Below are positions 32,395 to 39,462 of a DNA stretch of 64,000 nucleotides, one piece after another (positions within the stretch are counted from its first letter, which is position 1; every line of letters starts with the position of its first letter). A model generated the notes under the pieces. That model had not been told where the DNA came from and made no database searches. It worked only from the letters and a program-made list of their open reading frames with translations. A program made the position numbers and the translations under genes. Source of the DNA: Bathynomus jamesi (lineage: Eukaryota > Arthropoda > Malacostraca > Isopoda > Cirolanidae); NCBI GenBank assembly GCA_023014485.1, contig JAJOZX010001574.1:757001-821000 (forward strand). Direction: 5' to 3'.

Positions 32395-33611
32395 GGTGAA
32401 CCAAAAGTAGGTGGACAGTAGGTTGAATACGGTTTGTGTTATATTATATTATAACTATGGTGTTCATTATAACTATGGTGTTTGTGTTTTATTATATTAA
32501 ATATTATAACTAAATTTATTTAAATTTTATTTTGTATTATAGTATACAAAAAAATTAAATATGTATTCTCAAAATAAACGTTATCATTTACTGTCCACCT
32601 ACATTTGGTTCACCCTATATATATATTACACTTTCAAAAAATTGTGCTATTTTATGGGATTTATATCGTGCTAATAAAGATTTTCATTATCATCATCATC
32701 ATTAGTTCTTTTTTGTGATGATTATATTGGTATATTATTTAACTGAATTTTAAATTTACAGATGTGTGCCGGACGAAGATGTAAATGAGAGAGACCGTAA
32801 GTATTTTCTCTTTTCATTTTCATGAATACATACGATGATTCAGATAGCCGTAAACTCAACGAAAATCTCCTTTATAATTAGTATTTAAGACTGTATTCCG
32901 TTATAATTAGTCAATGAATTTACTCCATATGATATGTTAAGCGGTGTTGGTGACCTCTGAACACACTGTCGAAGCTAGATAAACTCTACAGGGTGTTCCA
33001 TTTAAATGGAACCATAGGGAGTAACTAATAATGTCTTTTTTTTCCAGATTTGTGAGGATAAACGTAATAAAGGTAATAATCAGGTAATAAAGGCAAGGTG
33101 AGGTAATAAAGGTACCAATATCCTTTCAAATCTTTATTACTCCCTTTTAAATGGAACCAAAGGGAGTAATAAAGATTGAAAAGGATATTGGTACCTTTAT
33201 TACCTTTATTTACCTTTATTACCTTACCTTACCTTTCTTACCTTATTATTGCTTTTATTATGTTTACCCTCACAAATTTGAAAAAAAGACATTATTAATT
33301 ACTCCTTATGGTTCCATTTAAATGGAACACCCTGTTGAATTAAAAATGAAAAATCTTTTCTCAGGTTTCTGTCAATATGTATTGTCGTAAAAGCCCTCGT
33401 GTGATGTAAGAACACGATGACCATACTTCACAATCTTTCTATTTCAAATCAGAAACTGTTACTCCTTTTCCATTTATAAATAAATACGTTCCAATATTAG
33501 TGATTAATGACTAATAAATCTTGATTACAATTTTCCCCATTTCACTGTACAGTTTCAGACTTCCTCCGAGCGTTAGGTATTGACAACGGAGAAAATAAAC
33601 GATGGTCATGA
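17800..33611 (+). CDS. PDGF/VEGF-family growth factor (PVF-like), 7 exons
   Basis: A secreted cystine-knot growth factor, predicted to bind receptor tyrosine kinases of the PVR/VEGFR class (role from family knowledge). Joining exons 17800-17880, 22406-22490, 27842-28032, 28637-28824, 29085-29210, 32762-32796 and 33553-33611 gives 254 codons, with GT/AG borders and matching phase (0,1,0,2,2,1) at every junction. Residues 1-23 are a signal peptide (hydrophobic VLFICCVSIFLLASS). The knot cysteines are C69, C92, C98, C101, C102, C108, C152 and C154, with the hallmark P-x-C-x5-C-x-G-C-C at 90-102. C156 follows, then C163-x11-CXCXC, C188-x13-CXCXC and C212-x10-CXC, as in the VEGF-C/D tail. NRT at 143 is a likely N-glycosylation site. 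Introns are filled with transposons. The 5' non-coding exon is not located. Confidence 0.88.
18300..19505 (-). mobile_element. Jockey-like LINE C2, 3' end, split by a MITE
   Basis: Minus-strand pieces 19505-19393 (GLVRPCMAYASFVW) and 18672-18303 (TGWNQRLFVSSI, PSLFYRHYNGYCSS, QFWNSLRHSIFPS) are one LINE tail. It is interrupted at 18673-19392 by a TAGGG-ended insertion. It lies in intron 1 of the PVF-like gene, antisense to it. Confidence 0.8.
18673..19392. mobile_element. non-autonomous element with TAGGGTTTCT ends
   Basis: A 720-bp insertion into LINE C2. Ends TAGGGTTTCT/AGAAACCCTA with subterminal CCCGGGATCC words, and an exact 8-bp duplication GCCACCAC at 18665-18672 and 19393-19400. No coding. 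The same TAGG start and 8-bp duplication as T1 and T3 make it a possible non-autonomous relative, or a hAT MITE. Confidence 0.88.
19525..20780 (+). mobile_element. Jockey-like LINE C3, reverse-transcriptase part
   Basis: Plus-strand protein pieces: LNFRKAYVPDGVPPIVLKN near 19927, FPSCWKFVFIQPVPKKGD near 20047, SNYRPTALISCLSKVLE near 20113, then an internal deletion that removes the catalytic blocks. The tail follows (YMEYASYV, TRWNQRLFVSSLLR). It lies in intron 1 of the PVF-like gene in sense orientation. Confidence 0.8.
20825..21045 (-). mobile_element. inverted 5' leader of the Jockey-like LINE
   Basis: The reverse complement matches 15850-16060 (GGGAAGTACTCCGG, TAGCTGATCTTTTCC, AACACACACTTCT). 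It sits tail-to-tail against C3. Confidence 0.7.
21050..21469. other. intronic spacer
   Basis: AT-rich intron sequence with CCTAACCTAACTTAACC words around 21340; nothing else recognised. Confidence 0.5.
21470..21575 (+). repeat. 5S rRNA-related sequence (SINE3 or pseudogene)
   Basis: GATCAAAGAAGTTAAGCGACG followed by TTTAGTAGCTGGAGGGAGAC parallels the 5S rRNA A-box region and C box (AAGTTAAGC, TAGTAC-TGGA-GGG-GAC) with correct order and spacing. The 5' half is too diverged for a working 5S gene. Confidence 0.5.
22042..22101. repeat. 15-bp minisatellite, 4 copies
   Basis: Unit GGCATATCACACGCT; the last two copies are diverged. About 300 bp before exon 2. Confidence 0.85.
22406..22490 (+). 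CDS. PVF-like gene exon 2 (propeptide)
   Basis: Acceptor TTTCTTTATCAG before 22406 and donor GTAAGT at 22491. Its 85 nt enter in phase 0 and leave in phase 1, exactly what exons 1 and 3 need. It encodes residues 28-55, a basic segment including GVRKEKVTIRKQLQDILKEK. With exon 1 it forms an R-R-R-N-R site that a furin-like protease could cut. Its assignment rests on splice signals and phase, since this region is not conserved in the family. Confidence 0.75.
22491..23440. other. intron 2, start
   Basis: No gene recognised. A (TAA)n tract lies at 23110-23150. Confidence 0.5.
23444..23935 (-). pseudogene. mariner transposase, catalytic half
   Basis: The minus strand reads MLHRGQTMNKEFYIEVLERL, then HHDNAPSHSS (second catalytic D) and, after a frameshift in a C/G-rich stretch near 23700, YSPDLAPSIF (third D, DD34D type), KGHRFDDVETI and a C-terminal RWVKCVASEG. 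The N-terminal half is missing. It lies in intron 2, antisense to the PVF-like gene. Confidence 0.85.
24112..24167. repeat. (TA)n microsatellite
   Basis: About 27 TA units directly after the mariner remnant. Confidence 0.95.
24170..25555. other. intron 2, unassigned
   Basis: No recognisable protein. Short open frames here lack family motifs. Confidence 0.5.
25556..25592. repeat. (CATTCC)n simple repeat
   Basis: Five or so CATTCC hexamers with slight decay at the end. Confidence 0.85.
25746..25887. repeat. near-perfect palindrome, about 68-bp arms
   Basis: The arm beginning TGAATGCCCAGTTAGGTC is repeated as its reverse complement around a short centre at about 25815-25820. The arms differ at only one or two positions. 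A diverged single arm, GACGATTGGTTGGGTTAAGT, occurs at 327-370. Confidence 0.9.
26045..26165. repeat. minisatellite, about 15-17 bp unit
   Basis: Seven imperfect copies of ATGAGTTGTCC plus CGGGT or TAGGT. It continues into the repeat gene on the minus strand, where it would encode alternating T and R residues. Confidence 0.85.
26166..27566 (-). pseudogene. gag-like gene with tandem zinc knuckles and 51-aa repeats
   Basis: The minus-strand start codon at 27566 opens a hydrophilic N-terminal region of about 55 codons. Then come four diverged units spaced 110-115 bp (near 27300, 27185, 27075 and 26960), each with a CTYCARRGHTYNKCWF-type CCHC knuckle. The next segment, 26850-26170, holds units of about 153 bp (51 codons) containing WVITQSSKSS and GPMRSESS, spaced 152-154 bp where measured. 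Frameshifts separate the parts. CCHC knuckles suggest a nucleic-acid-binding gag-like protein of a retroelement. No reverse transcriptase is next to it, so the family is unknown. It lies in intron 2, antisense, ending 275 bp from exon 3. Confidence 0.6.
27567..27841. other. end of intron 2
   Basis: Non-coding; the last 60 bases hold the weak acceptor of exon 3. Confidence 0.5.
27842..28032 (+). CDS. PVF-like gene exon 3 (cystine knot, first part)
   Basis: Acceptor CATAG before 27842 and donor GTAAGC at 28033. It encodes residues 56-119, with C69 and the diagnostic FPTCTTVKICTGCC then RRCRPTK. The polypyrimidine tract is weak, but this AG gives the right phase. An AG at 27860-27861 is an alternative only if exon 2 is skipped. 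Confidence 0.85.
28637..28824 (+). CDS. PVF-like gene exon 4 (cystine knot, last part)
   Basis: Acceptor ACATTTCAG before 28637, donor GTAAGA at 28825. It encodes residues 120-181 and two bases of 182: an NRTVTNHKKCKCEC segment matching the insect PVF consensus, then the first C-x11-CXCXC repeat. Confidence 0.9.
29085..29210 (+). CDS. PVF-like gene exon 5 (Cys-rich repeats)
   Basis: Acceptor CTTTACAG before 29085, donor GTAAGG at 29211. It encodes residues 183-223: C188-x13-CSCEC and C212-x10-C223. Confidence 0.88.
29468..31015 (+). mobile_element. Jockey-like LINE C4
   Basis: Diverged 5'-truncated copy in intron 5: GPDGVPPVVLK-like near 29615, DISKAFDRVW near 29985, SGVPQGCPVTHSFPF near 30145, YADDSTL-like near 30235, and tail motifs LRRARCTRLSTLSHS near 30800. 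Many frame breaks. Same family as C1-C3. Confidence 0.8.
31079..31121. repeat. (TA)n microsatellite
   Basis: TA tract between LINE C4 and the Penelope-like element. Confidence 0.9.
31135..31965 (+). mobile_element. Penelope-like element P1 with inverted head
   Basis: A minus-strand piece at 31135-31260 is the reverse complement of 31290-31430, so the element is folded head-to-head. The plus-strand copy then encodes a GIY-YIG endonuclease: GVYSIPCKNCDLVYVGETG from 31451. After a 1-nt frameshift near 31507 come RIEEHKYAF and the HHA-like HASQNDHAIDWEPS, and a stop at 31797-31799. Its 3' UTR (31886-31930) carries a hammerhead-like fold. It lies in intron 5 of the PVF-like gene. Confidence 0.8.
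31966..32350. other. intron 5, unassigned
   Basis: AT-rich, no features recognised. Confidence 0.5.
32354..32391. repeat. (TA)n microsatellite
   Basis: Abuts the MITE at 32393. Confidence 0.9.
32393..32617. mobile_element. mariner-type MITE
   Basis: Ends GGTGAACCAAAAGTAGGTGG and its inverted counterpart near 32590-32615. It is flanked by TA-rich sequence and has no coding. The TA context and GGTGAACC end suggest a Tc1/mariner-derived MITE. Confidence 0.8.
32762..32796 (+). CDS. PVF-like gene exon 6 (35-nt microexon)
   Basis: Acceptor AAATTTACAG before 32762, donor GTAAGT at 32797. It completes the last CKC pair (C225) and adds VPDEDVNERD. Phase 2 in, phase 1 out. Confidence 0.8.
32989..33334. 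mobile_element. foldback MITE in intron 6
   Basis: CAGGGTGTTCCATTTAAATG begins an inverted repeat covering nearly the whole 346 bp. The arms pair through AATGTCTTTTTTTT, the GGTAATAAAGG-type repeats and a near-central ATCCTTTTCAAT. TA precedes the left end. It lies between exons 6 and 7, so a transcript would form a long hairpin. Confidence 0.85.
33553..33611 (+). CDS. PVF-like gene terminal exon
   Basis: Two in-frame acceptors lie six bases apart (AG at 33551-33552 and at 33557-33558). Either leads to FLRALGIDNGENKRWS and the TGA stop at 33609-33611. The first adds two more residues and is used here. Confidence 0.75.
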
Positions 33612-33754
33612 CTGCAACCGCCACTCACCCAGAAGAGTACAATCAACCGACCACCGACTGGTATCTTCGCAATGTTCAGCATTTACTGACTGACTCATAA
33701 AGTCATTGATTAATTAAGTTAAAAACTGTGAATCCTATTTTAAAATTGATGAAA

Positions 33755-33760
33755 AATAAA
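33755..33760 (+). promoter_or_regulatory. polyadenylation signal of the PVF-like gene
   Basis: AATAAA 144 bases after the stop codon, the first canonical signal downstream. Confidence 0.6.
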
Positions 33761-34047
33761 ATTTAAGCGTTTTACAAATACTGATAATTTTCATTCGTGA
33801 ATATTGTTTATTCATTAAAATTTGAATGCTTTTTTTTGATTATACAATTGTAAATTAAAATTGTAAATTAAGTTTTAGAAATAAATATTAAAATATATTG
33901 CACATAATATTTAATATTTTATTCAGACATTCCATTAAATATTACCGATGATTATTAAAGTCTAAATGTAAGAAAGCGATACACAAAAATGAATTGGTAC
34001 CAGCGGTTTTATTTTAACCTTGAGGACCATGCGTTTTATATATATAC
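33761..34047. other. 3' flank of the PVF-like gene
   Basis: AT-rich intergenic sequence, nothing recognised. Confidence 0.5.
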
Positions 34048-34317
34048 CGGGTGTCCCATTCGAAATGAAACAACTTTGAAACCTTATAATTTTTTATTGA
34101 ATGAAGCAAATAATGTAATATTCACACAGTAAATAGTCAATGTCATAAAGTTTCATATGAATATGTGAATTATAACATTTAGATACATTAGATACATTAG
34201 ATACATTGTGCATAGCATAATGTTTCCTTTTGTTAAGATCTTCACATGTTATATGCTGAACAATTTGAAGCTTATATGGATAGCGCTGCAGCCGCTTGCG
34301 CACGACTCTATGCACAG
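34048..34317 (-). pseudogene. Tc1-like element, terminal part (split)
   Basis: The terminus CCGGGTGTCCCATTCGAAAT at 34048 matches the inverted word at 48349-48370. On the minus strand RVVRKRLQRYPYKLQIVQ and CEDLNKRKHYA continue the reading begun at 37223-37016. The two halves were separated by T3. After HYA the reading is lost, and the catalytic domain is deleted. A triplicated ATTAGATAC word lies at about 34175-34205. Confidence 0.75.
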
Positions 34318-37015
34318 TAGGGTGGCCCACTTTTCAATTTTTTTTTAAAAGTATAGGTTATCGTGGTTTTTTCCCATTATTTGGCACTATACTAGCACAT
34401 TGGTACCATTTTTACAAAAATTGATCAATATTTAGGGGTCTCGCATCGACCTTGAAATTACGAGTTTTTTTAAAAAATGCGTACTTTTTAACTTTTTACT
34501 GAATCAAGATAAATCATTAAGTAGGGATGTTTTCTGAATCCTCTTGATGAGAGAAGTCGTTTGGTGTGCCTGCCAATGTCATACGACTAACGGTTTAAAA
34601 GTTCTGCCTGTATAGAGGTAATACCAATGTGCTAGTATAGTGCCAAATAATGGGAAAAACCACGATCACCTATACTTTTCAAAAAAATCAGCAAATAGCA
34701 GAAAAATAAGGAAGAAAGAAACAATAACTTAAACAATCACTTTTGCATTGTATTGACCACTATCACACGTCACTGGCTGCAACGTTGTCACTCTGTGCTA
34801 TGTCATCGTGGCGAGTGATGACTTCTTGAAGTCGCCGAGCTCTTTCCGGTTCTTTTCCACCACTTGCAGAAGATCCTGCAGCTGTGCCTCGTCCTTTGTG
34901 ACCGTGTTCGCATAGTCTTGTATCAGTTGGACTCCTCTTTCAGCGACGTCATTGGTGACCTGGAGATTAGAGATCACATCCTTCAGACGACAAAAGTCCT
35001 CGTTCTCGTCCCACTTATCAGACCTGCAAATAAGAACCAGGAGGACTCGTCGATCAGGTCGGGGAGTAGCGTCATCTCGTCGACTGAGACGTTCTCGTAT
35101 GTGAAGTCTTTGGGTACAGGGAGGTGGGACAGCTTCTCTGCCATCTGTTGCTTCACAGTGCCATCCACCTTGTTGCTGCATACAGCGAAGATGACGGTCT
35201 GAGGCCTCAGATACCAGAAGTGCCGCCTCATCACTGCCAGTGACGCTTCTGCCACCTCGCGGTCTACTGCCCTATACCTCAGAAAACGCTGGTATAGTAC
35301 CAGGTCATTCAACGGCGCATCAGCTGCTACAAGGGCCGCCAACCAAGCTGGTACGTACAGAAGAGCGATGAACACCACGATCCTGTGCAGTTTGTCGACC
35401 AGCTCGGTGTCGAGCTCCAGCTGCCTACTGAACATCAGCAGTTTTGTGTAGTAGATGACCTGAAACAGAATAGGCACCATTGTAAGTAAGACAGGTTTAT
35501 TGTTACCAATTACTTTGTTTGCGTTATAATGAAATGTTTATCTTTGAATAACATTTAAACTTATCTCTAGATTATTTTTGTTGAAAATACTAACTTTAGC
35601 CATCCATCTTGCGTGGTGGTAGGCTCCTGGGCGCATGAGGTGAATGCCACGGGTGGTTGTGTCCCGAGTACCAGGAGCGTGATCTCTGCCACTTCCCGGT
35701 AATCGTCTCTGACGAAACCAGAAGCTGTACTCAGGAAGCTGACCGCCGCGTCCCGGAGTTCTATTAGCCACGTACTCTCCGCTCTTTCGGCAGGGGGAAC
35801 GCTAGTTCTGTCTCCGACTCTCCTGACATGCCAGTATCATCATTCTCCATGGCCTCATCTCCGGTTTCGTATGCACACTTTGAGGTTTGCGGCTCCTGGC
35901 GAGGACGTTTTCTTCCTTCCTGTAGCTTTCTTTTTACAGCGAAAACTTTATCGTTCCCGCTCATCGTTGCCACCCGAGGACCACGTTGATCGAGGTAGAA
36001 GTCAATGTCTTCTTTCCTGTCCTTGTCGGATAGCAGTCGATTCTTCTTTATATCTTCGACAGCGTCAGATGCTCCGATATCCCACAGCTTGTCCACACTG
36101 TCCGAAAACTTCTGCCGTTTTCCTCCGGCGTCAGTTTCTCGTTTTCTGCTCTTTTGAAGTAAGTGCCACTCTTTCCACAATGCCTCTAGCTTCCGTTCGC
36201 AGTTGAGCTTTGTGATTATTTTAAGGCGGGCCATGTTCCAAAACTTTAAGACGTTGTTTACGGTTTCTTTGAATGCGTCTTTCCTGTTAGCAGTGTACTG
36301 GATAACACTGAAGAAGTATTGCAAAACCTGCCGTGTTGTTGGCAATTTGCTACCACTGATGGAGGACGACGGTTGGCCAACTAAAAAAATTTCCGAGGCC
36401 GATCTTAGAGAAGGTAGCGATGTTATTTTCGCCTTTCCTTTTGATGACTCTCTATTTGTAGCTTCAAGAGTTCTTCCAGTTATGGTTGCCATCGATTTGT
36501 CCATGACAAAGGATGAGGAACTCAGACAGAATTTCAAAATGTTATGATCTGCAAAAAAATAAATAGGTTAGGTACCTGGCACAGGCATAATGCATTTTCT
36601 AATTACGTATATACATTATACATTCCGCCTGGGTATGGTGACTCATTTTTTTGAAAAGTATAGGTGATCGTGGTTTTTCCCATTATTTGGCACTATACTA
36701 GCACATTGGTATTACCTGTATACAGGCACAACCTTTAAACCGTTAGTCGTATGACATTGGCAGGCACACCAAACGACTTCTCTCATTAATAGGATTCAGA
36801 AAACATCCCTACTTAATGATTTATCTTGATTCAGTAAAAAGTTAAAAAGTACGCATTTAAAAAAAAAAACTAGTAATTTCAAGGTCGATGCGAGACCCCT
36901 AAATATTGATCAATTTTTGTAAAAATGGTACCAATGTGCTAGTATAGTGCCAAATAATGGGAAAAACCACGATCACCTATACTTTTAAAAAAAAATTGAA
37001 AAGTGGGCCACCCTA
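34318..37015 (-). mobile_element. TAGG-type DNA transposon T3
   Basis: A 2,698-bp element with terminal inverted repeats of about 370-375 bp starting TAGGGTGGCCCACTTTTCAA. It is flanked by a perfect 8-bp duplication, ATGCACAG, at 34310-34317 and 37016-37023. Each long terminal repeat itself contains a 60-bp word (AAAAGTATAGGT...ATTGGTA) in both orientations, near 34347, 34618, 36654 and 36929. It sits inside a Tc1-like transposase reading frame, which becomes continuous if the element and one duplication are ignored. It encodes the pseudogene at 34798-36537. Confidence 0.92.
34798..36537 (-). pseudogene. T3 transposase, middle deleted
   Basis: Minus-strand order: an N-terminal domain (VLKFWNMARLKIITKLNCER, ALWKEW), KLWDIGASDA, then DFYLDQRGPRVATMSG, which is the clear DQR motif, and an acidic linker. 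After a frameshift near 35780 comes RDDYREVAEITLLVLG and the ARWMAK motif near 35590. An intron at about 35477-35593 (donor GTTAGT, acceptor CTGTTTCAG, phase 0) precedes VIYYTKLLMFSRQLEL and the middle helices. After a further frameshift near 35015 come DFCRLKDV and NDVAERGVQLIQDY, the E motif. The first and second D motifs and C-x2-H are absent, deleted between the linker and RDDY. Confidence 0.75.
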
Positions 37016-37223
37016 ATGCACAGTTGAACGAGGAATCTGCAGTTCGACACTGGCACGACGGATGGACTTTCTCGGGCTACTACCAAACGCGCCGCGTATT
37101 CGTTCAACATCATCTTCCGATCTTGTTCGCACTCCAGAGTGTTCCTTTAGAACACTGCCAGTCTCCTCAAATTTCTTGGTCCATGCATATAGGTCTCTTC
37201 TGGTGGGTGGTTCCTTGTGAAAG
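37016..37223 (-). pseudogene. Tc1-like transposase N-terminal part (split)
   Basis: Minus strand: RRDLYAWTKKFEETGSVLKE, then RKSIRRASVELQIPRSTVH, the paired-type DNA-binding domain. It stops exactly at the T3 target site and resumes at 34317. Confidence 0.8.
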
Positions 37224-37603
37224 GTTTGAAAATAAAAACCCACTCTAATAGACAGAGTTTATTTCCACAACAGTTTCGATGCCCGCTGGCATCCTCCTCG
37301 GGTGGATACAGAAAAACGAATGAACCAAAACAAGAGGGAAAACAGTCCATGGACCGACCGTTAAGAAATTCGCACCTAGGTTAGATCCCGTTCTCCAGAC
37401 ACCGAAAGGGCATTTTCATTAAAGGGACCCCCTTATAAGTACATTCGCACAAATTTAAAACTATCTTCCTGTTCTAAACATACAGATTCGATTATTTTTT
37501 TACATAATTTTTACATTTATTATTAAATTTATTACATTTAATATTGCATTATTATTTATTACAGAAATTATAAATTTATTACTACATTGGTTATTACATT
37601 CCA
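37224..37603 (-). mobile_element. Penelope-like fragment P2
   Basis: The reverse complement matches 47708-48083 nearly throughout, including the GTATCCACCCGAGGAGGATG hammerhead-like block at 37263-37310 and the AAATTTGTGCGAATGTAC stretch. Its 3' end faces outward, into the Tc1-like element. Confidence 0.85.
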
Positions 37604-39462
37604 TATATCCCATACAACTAAAAGAATTAAAAGATAGCATTGTTGTGCCGCTAACAAAGATTTTTAATGCGTCTATTTCTGAAGGGTGCGTACCAGATAA
37701 TTTCAAGTTAGCAAACGTAACACCTATCTTTAAGAAAGGCGATAAAGGTGCGGCGGGAAATTATAGGCCAATCAGTTTAACGTCTGTTGTAGGTAAGCTA
37801 CTGGAATCAATAATTACGGATCGTATAGTCGAACACTTAGAATTGCATAAACTAGTTAGAAATACGCAGCACAGTTTTAGGCGAAACAAATCTTGCTTAA
37901 CTAATCTTTTAGAATTTTTCAAAAGCGTGGTTGACGTTTACGATAGACATCGAGCGGTTGATGTGGTGTATTTAGATTTTCAAAAAGCGTTTGACACCGT
38001 GCCGTACAAAAAACCCACTGAAAAAACTAAGGCTCATGGAATCAGGGTTGTAGTAATAAATTGGCTAGAAGAGTGGTTGCGAGGTAGGAAACAGAGGGTG
38101 GTCGTTGATGGAGCGGAGTCGTGTTGGGCTAATGTAGCGAGTGGCGTTCCTCAGGGTTCTGTATTGGGCCCCTTGCTTTTTCTTATATATATTAACGATT
38201 TAGATGTCGGCCTAGTCAGTACAGTTTCAAAGTTTGCGGATGACACGAAGCTGGGTGGTAGGGCGATTAATGACGAAGATAGAGGTAAAATCCAGGAAGA
38301 TCTGAATAAAATCGTTGATTGGTCAATCACATGGCAAATGAGATTTAACGTCGATAAGTGTAAAATTTTGCATATAGGTTCCCGTAACGGTAATTTTGCG
38401 TATAGTATGTCAGGGAAAGAGTTAACAAGCGTAGAGCAGGAAAAAGATTTAGGAGTTATAGTCACTGGTGATTTAAAAGTAGCGAAACAAAGTACAGCAG
38501 CGGTCAATAAGGCGAACAAAGTGTTAGGTTTTATAGCTCAGAATTTTGAGTACAAATCGCGCGATATTATAGTTCCTCTTTATAAATCATTAGTTAGACC
38601 CCATTTGGAGTACGCGATTCAATTTTGGAATCTGCACATGCGCAAAGATATAGACAAAATCGAAAGAGTTCAAAGACGAGCAACTAAGATGATTCCGTCG
38701 CTTAGGTCAAAGTCGTACGAGGATAGGCTTAAGGAGCTAAAATTGACTACACTCGAGACTCGGAGGCTAAGGGGTGATCTAATCCAGGTGTTCAAAATTA
38801 TGAATGGGTTCGATAACGTAGATAGAGATAGCTTTTTCAAAATGTCTCAATATAATAGGACTAGAAATAACGGGTGTAAGTTGACAAGTAGAAGGTTCGA
38901 GACAACAGTTGCCAAAAACTTTTTTACGCACAGAATAGTAAATAGCTGGAATAGTTTGCTGGTAGAAGTAATTAGTAGCACGTCTATAAACATGTTTAAA
39001 AATCGATTAGACGCATATGTTGATAGATTGGGTATAGTTTAAGGTAGTAAAATTAAGGCTTTGTGGGGATAGATCCCACAGCTCAACACAGGTGTTGTGG
39101 GATATAGGGAGGCAGCATCTTGGGTTAGGGGATACTCTCTGTCCTTACCCACCCCATTTAAAGAGATTCCTCTGCCGAGCGGTGCCCCCTATAGTACTGT
39201 GAGGTATTGAAAAACTCATGATCTTCACTTGCCCCACAAACACCTTTAAATGGGAGACTCAAAATGGGTGCACACAAATTTCTACATTACTGTACAGTCT
39301 TTACAGCCACACCTACACTTTTCCTCCTAAGTATATATATTGTAATGTATATGGTGGTAAATTTTGACTTGGTCCGTAATCGATATGGATCGTGACTTAT
39401 TTTTGGTTGGATGGATACCGTAATGAAATTGACTGGATCCTTTGGATCTGATATATTTGCAT
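37604..39462 (+). mobile_element. CR1 LINE D1, 5' truncated
   Basis: An open 465-codon frame (37645-39042) carrying most of a CR1 reverse transcriptase: NYRPISLTSVVGKLLE, YLDFQKAFDTVP, ASGVPQGSVLGPLLFLIY and the catalytic KFADDTKLGG near 38233. Then the CR1 connector LYKSLVRPHLEYA and a C-terminal FKNRLDAYVDR. The 3' UTR (39043-39462) ends GATATATTTGCATGTC. No endonuclease. It is more than 95% alike to D2 by eye, so a young insertion. Confidence 0.92.

Noticed and set aside
34864..36547. Plus-strand frames within T3 (34864, 35871, 36203)
   Set aside because: Antisense of the T3 transposase, which has clear motifs on the minus strand.
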